Source: a bacterium
GTDB taxonomy: Bacteria; Bacillota; Limnochordia; DTU080; RSA5
Direction: 5' to 3'
Assembly (NCBI GenBank): GCA_002919195.1
Contig: PKEU01000141.1
Span: 1-35,666 of the forward strand
Length of the DNA stretch: 35,666 bases
Shown here: positions 31,918 to 35,666 of the stretch, in pieces
Numbering within the stretch: position 1 is the stretch's first letter
Layout of the letters: every line of letters begins with the position of its first letter
The notes under the pieces: model-generated
Databases searched by the model: none
Told to the model about the DNA's origin: nothing
The model's input: the letters and a program-made list of their open reading frames with translations, nothing else
Program-made: the position numbers and the translations under genes

Positions 31918-33701
31918 CCGGCAACCGCCCGCTGACTGCGTTTCAGGTGGCCTACCGCATCTTGACGTACCGGCCCGCGAACTTCCTGGTCAACGCGCTG
32001 GCCTGGGGCGTCTTTCAGATGGTCCCCTTGGCCTTCGCGGCGCTGATCAAGGCGATCTTTGATGCTCTGAGCGGCGCGGCTCCCGCCGGTTGGAACCCGT
32101 GGAGCCTCCTTGCGCTCTTTTTCGTCCTCGGCATTGTCGGCCGGCCAGGCCTCTTTAGCCTGAGTTTTGACTTGTACATCCGTTTCTACTTGACGGTGCT
32201 GGCGCTTTTACGCACCAACCTCCTCAACTACCTGCTGACTGCGGCAGGTTCCCGGGTCTTGCCCGATAGCCCTTCGGAGGTGGTGACACACTTTCGCGAC
32301 GACGCCGAAGACGTCGTCCGCTACGTCGAAATGTACATCGATATGGGCGGTTTTGCCCTGTATACGGTCGGGGCCTTGGTGATGCTCGTCCTCATCGATC
32401 CCTTTCTGGCTCTGGCCACTTGCGCGCCCCTCCTGGCGATGGTGCTGGTGATGCAGCGGCTCACGCCGGTGATACGCCGTTTTCGCAGAGCTCTGCGCGA
32501 AGCGACCGAGCAGGTGACGGGCTTTATCGGCGAGACCAGCGCCGCGGTGCAGGCTGTCAAAGTCGCCGCCAAAGAAGAGACCATGACCCAGCATTTTGCC
32601 GTCTTGAGCGAAGCCCGGCGGCGGGCAGCCATAAAGGACACGCTGCTCACCGAAGTGGTCCGCAGCATCAACCGCAATTTGATTGATCTGGGCATCGGGA
32701 TCGTGCTCCTTTTCGCGGCGGACGCGATGCGCTCGGGCGCTTTTTCCGTAGGCGACCTTGCTGTCTTTGCCAACGTGCTCCCCCGGATCACTTGGATTTT
32801 GACCCTGATCGGCGAGACGATCGCCCATCACAAGCGCACGCGCGTGGCGATGGAGCGCTTCGACCACCTGCTGCAGGATAGCCCCCCACAGACCCCGGTG
32901 AAACATATACCCCTTCACCTGTGGGGCGAGGAGCCGGAGCCCATGCGCGACGAGCCCGTCGAGGATCCGCTCGAAACCTTGGAGGTGCGCGGGCTCACGT
33001 GCACCCACGCCAGTGGAGACGCTGGAATACGCGACGTGAGTTTCTCCCTTAGGAAGGGGGATTTCGTCGTCATCACCGGGAGGATCGGTTCGGGAAAGAC
33101 GACGCTTCTAAGAGCGCTCCAAGGGCTCTTGCCCATCCAACGGGGCGAGATCTACTGGAACGGGCGGCGGGTCGAAGATCCGGCATCCTTCTTCCGCCCC
33201 CGGCGTACCGCGTACACGCCTCAGGTGCCGAGCCTCTTTAGCGAAACACTGCGGGAGAACATCCTCCTCGGCGAAAGCGGTGACGAGCGCCTTTCTCGGG
33301 CCTTGCGCCTCGCCGTGATGGAGCCTGACGTCGCGGCCCTTGAGCGTGGGCTCGACACCCCTGTGGGCGCCCGGGGCGTGAAGCTTTCCGGCGGGCAAAT
33401 CCAGCGTACGGCTGCAGCGCGGATGTTTGTGCGGCAGGCGGAGCTGATGATCTTTGACGATCTCTCCAGCGCCCTCGACGTCCACACGGAGCAGACCATG
33501 TGGACAAGGTTGTTTTCCAGTGGCCGCCCCACCTGTCTGGTCGTGAGCCACCGCCGCCCGGTGCTGCGGCAGGCGACAAAGGTGATCGTCATGAAAGACG
33601 GCCGTATCGAAGCGATGGGAACGCTCGACGAGCTGCTAGAAACTTGCGAGGAAATGCGCCGCTTGTGGGACGATCCTTCGCTGGCGGCGTCCGCCGGATG
33701 A
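31914..33701 (+). CDS. ABC exporter subunit 2 (permease-ATPase fusion, degenerate Walker B)
   Basis: 595 residues: six helices (about 1-320), then a linker of about 30 residues rich in Pro and Glu ([20 protein letters not shown]) before the ATPase domain. Walker [10 protein letters not shown] is at about 389-397, signature [15 protein letters not shown] near 491, and Walker [13 protein letters not shown] (about 512-523) has Asp where the catalytic Glu should be. The switch His is in [10 protein letters not shown]. The Asp replacement is the mark of the non-hydrolysing site in heterodimeric exporters. It pairs with the partner's altered LSAGE signature, so both lesions fall on the same composite site. 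ATG 31914 overlaps the upstream gene by 4 bases, with GAGGTGATCCC just before it. Confidence 0.94.
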   Translation: MTGNRPLTAFQVAYRILTYRPANFLVNALAWGVFQMVPLAFAALIKAIFDALSGAAPAGWNPWSLLALFFVLGIVGRPGLFSLSFDLYIRFYLTVLALLRTNLLNYLLTAAGSRVLPDSPSEVVTHFRDDAEDVVRYVEMYIDMGGFALYTVGALVMLVLIDPFLALATCAPLLAMVLVMQRLTPVIRRFRRALREATEQVTGFIGETSAAVQAVKVAAKEETMTQHFAVLSEARRRAAIKDTLLTEVVRSINRNLIDLGIGIVLLFAADAMRSGAFSVGDLAVFANVLPRITWILTLIGETIAHHKRTRVAMERFDHLLQDSPPQTPVKHIPLHLWGEEPEPMRDEPVEDPLETLEVRGLTCTHASGDAGIRDVSFSLRKGDFVVITGRIGSGKTTLLRALQGLLPIQRGEIYWNGRRVEDPASFFRPRRTAYTPQVPSLFSETLRENILLGESGDERLSRALRLAVMEPDVAALERGLDTPVGARGVKLSGGQIQRTAAARMFVRQAELMIFDDLSSALDVHTEQTMWTRLFSSGRPTCLVVSHRRPVLRQATKVIVMKDGRIEAMGTLDELLETCEEMRRLWDDPSLAASAG

Positions 33702-33836
33702 GCTTGGGCGAAGTCATGCATTCGCCTCGTCCGGGATCTCGCGCCCGGTCGCGAAAGATTGCTAGGCTGTCGCTCCCGCTTTCGAGAGCAACGCCCGGCG
33801 CGCCAAAAATCCGCCACGCGGCGCATCAAGGCTTTT
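33702..33836. other. Convergent gap after the ABC exporter
   Basis: 135 bases between the rightward ABC exporter and the leftward hydrolase. A 6-bp stem (GGCGAA 33707-33712 with TTCGCC 33721-33726) with an 8-base loop exists, but without a T-tract. No convincing terminator or gene is present. Confidence 0.4.
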
Positions 33837-34745
33837 CTACCCCAAGAGGGCTTCTCGGACGAGCTCCAGAAACCGCTCGGGCTGGTCGATCCAAACGTTG
33901 TGCCCCGCGTCCTCGAGCACGACCAACCTAATTGGTGAATTTTCGTAGTAAAAGCGGGCGAGGCGTCCCCCAAGGTCCACCACGTCGTGATCGCCCACGA
34001 TGACGGTAACGTTCCCATGGTGCTTTTTCAGCGCGTCGACAAAATCGTACTCTTTCGGCATCGAGTTGCCGACCGCCATGCTCACCTCATGGGAGTAAAA
34101 ATACACCGGATTGTCGCGCCACCGCTCCGGATACCGGAGAAAGAGCGTCGCGTCCCGCATCCGGTAAAAGTGAGATCGCTCGCGATCTGGGAGCTTGCCG
34201 AGGTCACTTTCGTCGTACCCTAGTTGCTCTAAGAGCTGACGCCATTTTTCCTTTTCAAACGCGACGCGGGCTTGATGCTGTTGTTGCAAAAGCTCTCGTT
34301 CCTCCTCATCGCCGCCGGATCGAAGGGGAGGCGGCCCCACCAACACCACACGCCCTACGAGGTCAGAAAAAGCTTGCACATAAGCGGCGGCCAACTCCGC
34401 GCCCGCCGAGTGAGCGAAGAGGTGAATCTTTTCGGCGCCGAGCTGTTCTTGAAGCGCGCGCAGATCCGCGACGTTGGCTTGAAACGTCACGCGGTCCAAG
34501 GGAACCGGCGAACGCAGGCAACCCCGCCGGTCATAAAGGACCACCCGAAAGTGTTGGGTCAGAGGCGCCACGGCCGCGATCAAGTACCTGTGGTCGCCCC
34601 CGGGACCTCCATGGAGCACGACCAGCGGTTCGCCTTCCCCTTTCTCAGTCACATAGAGGCTTCCTGCGCTGTCAGGACAACTGAGAAACCACTCGTCCCA
34701 GCCGGTATACACGATGCGACCTCCTCGAAGGGCGTCCCAGATCAT
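33837..34745 (-). CDS. Alpha/beta hydrolase (proline-iminopeptidase-like)
   Basis: 302 residues, cytoplasmic. The oxyanion-hole motif HGGPGG is at 45-50, DRRGCLRS at 72-79 follows the pattern of prolyl-iminopeptidase-like hydrolases, and the nucleophile elbow is AHSAGAE with Ser113. The usual first Gly of GxSxG is replaced by Ala, which is tolerated in some members. Catalytic Asp is probably in VIVGDHDVVD and His in EDAGHNVW. A helical cap of about 100 residues (about 135-235) is present. Start ATG 34745 overlaps the response regulator stop by 4 bases (ATGA), so it is coupled to the two-component system. The substrate (peptide, ester or lactone) is unknown. Confidence 0.9.
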   Translation of the reverse strand: MIWDALRGGRIVYTGWDEWFLSCPDSAGSLYVTEKGEGEPLVVLHGGPGGDHRYLIAAVAPLTQHFRVVLYDRRGCLRSPVPLDRVTFQANVADLRALQEQLGAEKIHLFAHSAGAELAAAYVQAFSDLVGRVVLVGPPPLRSGGDEEERELLQQQHQARVAFEKEKWRQLLEQLGYDESDLGKLPDRERSHFYRMRDATLFLRYPERWRDNPVYFYSHEVSMAVGNSMPKEYDFVDALKKHHGNVTVIVGDHDVVDLGGRLARFYYENSPIRLVVLEDAGHNVWIDQPERFLELVREALLG

Positions 34746-35425
34746 TCATCCCAAGCCGGCTCGGCGACGAGCCCGTGCTTGAGAGCGTAGACGGCTGCTT
34801 GAGTCCGGTCTTGGACGCCCAGCTTGCTCAAGATATTGCTCACATGACTTTTGACAGTCGTCTCGGTAATGCAAAGCTCCGCAGCGATCTCTTTATTGCT
34901 CCGCCCGTGGGTCACGAGCGTGAGGACTTCGAGCTCGCGAGGCGTAAGCGGGGTTGGGCCGGGTCCGCCGCCCGCGTCCTTCCTCTGCCCCACTTGAACC
35001 ATCAGCGCCTCAGCCACACGGGGGTGAAGGCGGACCTCCCCCCGATGCACGGCCCGAATGGCTTCGACAAGGACGTCAGGCGCTACATCCTTGAGAAGAT
35101 AACCCGCCGCTCCAGCCTGAATCGCCGGCACGACCCGATCCTGCTCAGAAAAGCTGGTGAGCACAATCACCTTTGTCTCCGGAAACGCCTGCGTCACCTC
35201 CCGGGTTGCCTGCACGCCGTCCATCCCCGGCATGACCAGATCCATCAAGACCACGTCGGGCTTTAGCCTCGCCACTTGCTCCAATGCGCTCCTCCCGTCC
35301 CTCGCCTCGCCCACGACTTCAATCTCTTCTTCCGTCTCAAGGAAAAAACGCAGGCCCCGCAGCACCACAACGTGGTCGTCGACGAGCAAAACGGTGATCG
35401 GCCGCCCGTTTCTCTTTCCGGTCAT
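34742..35425 (-). CDS. NarL/LuxR-family response regulator
   Basis: 227 residues. Receiver domain about 10-125: acidic pair D16/D17 in LLVDDH, phosphorylation site D62 in VVLMDLVMPGMDG, Thr/Ser switch in VIVLTSF and Lys in GYLLKDV. LuxR-type helix-turn-helix about 160-220: LTPRELEVLTLVTHGRSNKE, ITETTVKSHVSNILSKLGV. This is the LiaR/VraR/DegU type. It overlaps the upstream kinase by 4 bases (stop and ATG in ATGA) and the downstream hydrolase by 4 bases. It is phosphorylated by the kinase and binds DNA as a dimer; target genes are unknown. In Bacillota, LiaSR-like systems answer envelope stress, but nothing here fixes the signal. Confidence 0.95.
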   Translation of the reverse strand: MTGKRNGRPITVLLVDDHVVVLRGLRFFLETEEEIEVVGEARDGRSALEQVARLKPDVVLMDLVMPGMDGVQATREVTQAFPETKVIVLTSFSEQDRVVPAIQAGAAGYLLKDVAPDVLVEAIRAVHRGEVRLHPRVAEALMVQVGQRKDAGGGPGPTPLTPRELEVLTLVTHGRSNKEIAAELCITETTVKSHVSNILSKLGVQDRTQAAVYALKHGLVAEPAWDE

Positions 35426-35666
35426 CGCTTATCCCCTCCGACGCCTGCAAGACCCTCCGGTGCCAGCGGAATGACGGCCCTCACTTCGGTCCCGGCACCC
35501 GGCCGGCTCCGGACCGTCACATCGCCTCCTAGCGACTGCGCCCGCTCGCGCATGCCGATGAGGCCAAAAGAGCCGCCGTCGAATCCGGCTGCGCCCGATG
35601 GGCGCCAGCGAAAACCGGCGCCGTTGTCCCGCACGATCAATGTGACGGCCTCCTGGTCAGCTGTAA
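35422..35666 (-). CDS. Sensor histidine kinase, C-terminal part only (DegS/NarX/LiaS-type ATPase domain)
   Basis: The frame is open to the right edge, so only the last 80 residues are present. The visible part is the end of the HATPase domain: VTLIVRDNGAGF is the G1 box (DxGxG), FGLIGMRERAQSLGGDVTVR is the G2-type GLxGMxER motif of HisKA_3-type kinases paired with NarL-like regulators, and GAGTEVRAVIPL closes the domain. No sensor or phosphoacceptor region is in the window. It is followed by the response regulator, overlapping by 4 bases. Confidence 0.88.
   Translation of the reverse strand, partial: TADQEAVTLIVRDNGAGFRWRPSGAAGFDGGSFGLIGMRERAQSLGGDVTVRSRPGAGTEVRAVIPLAPEGLAGVGGDKR

Noticed and set aside
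1-35666. Looked for tRNA/rRNA genes, CRISPR repeats, insertion sequences and attachment sites
   Set aside because: No cloverleaf-type stretch, spaced direct repeats, transposase frame or integrase was found by eye.

Overview
The window (35,666 bases, GC-rich) looks like the chromosome of a spore-forming, plant-biomass-degrading Bacillota. A complete gerA-gerB-gerC germinant-receptor operon points to endospores, and the sugar importers, LacI regulator and xylan hydrolases point to polysaccharide use. A Lol-like ABC cassette that includes a LolA-type protein and a beta-barrel-like protein ending in Phe suggests, without proving, an outer membrane (a diderm sporeformer, for example a Limnochordia-like lineage). 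No rRNA, tRNA, CRISPR array, transposase or phage gene was seen.

Layout. (1) 1-9975 is a carbohydrate-uptake island. A leftward LplB/LplC/solute-binding-protein importer (last gene cut by the left edge) diverges from a rightward operon of an SDR dehydrogenase, an FAD-dependent oxidoreductase, a second solute-binding protein, two permeases and a LacI-family repressor. Neither importer has its ATPase here, so both probably use a shared MsmX-like ATPase from elsewhere. A LacI-type palindrome, a cre-like site and a strong sigma-A-type promoter lie in the island. (2) 10035-16704 is a leftward cassette: FtsX/MacB permease, LolA-like protein, second FtsX permease, LolD-like ATPase, beta-barrel-like protein, then a double-length regulator made of two TetR units. 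Its promoter carries two near-identical palindromes. (3) 16893-19845 holds a PHP metallohydrolase, a SoxR-type [2Fe-2S] MerR regulator and a divergent MFS exporter behind a textbook MerR-type promoter (19-bp spacer filled by a palindrome). (4) 19982-24305 is the germinant-receptor operon, including a small two-helix membrane protein that matches the poorly studied D subunits. (5) 24426-29791 encodes a cytoplasmic GH43 enzyme and a secreted multimodular CBM22-GH10-(beta/gamma-crystallin-like)-CBM32-GH43-CBM6 enzyme. (6) 30077-33701 is a heterodimeric ABC exporter with one degenerate ATP site. (7) 33837-35666 is a leftward, translationally coupled histidine kinase (cut by the right edge), NarL-type response regulator and alpha/beta hydrolase.

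How the parts fit: the secreted xylanase releases decorated xylo-oligosaccharides, ABC importers take sugars up, and the GH43 enzyme and oxidoreductases process them, although the actual substrate of each importer cannot be read from sequence. The most novel-looking unit is the Lol-like cassette with its tandem TetR regulator and paired operators. All calls rest on reading motifs and base patterns; no database search was run.
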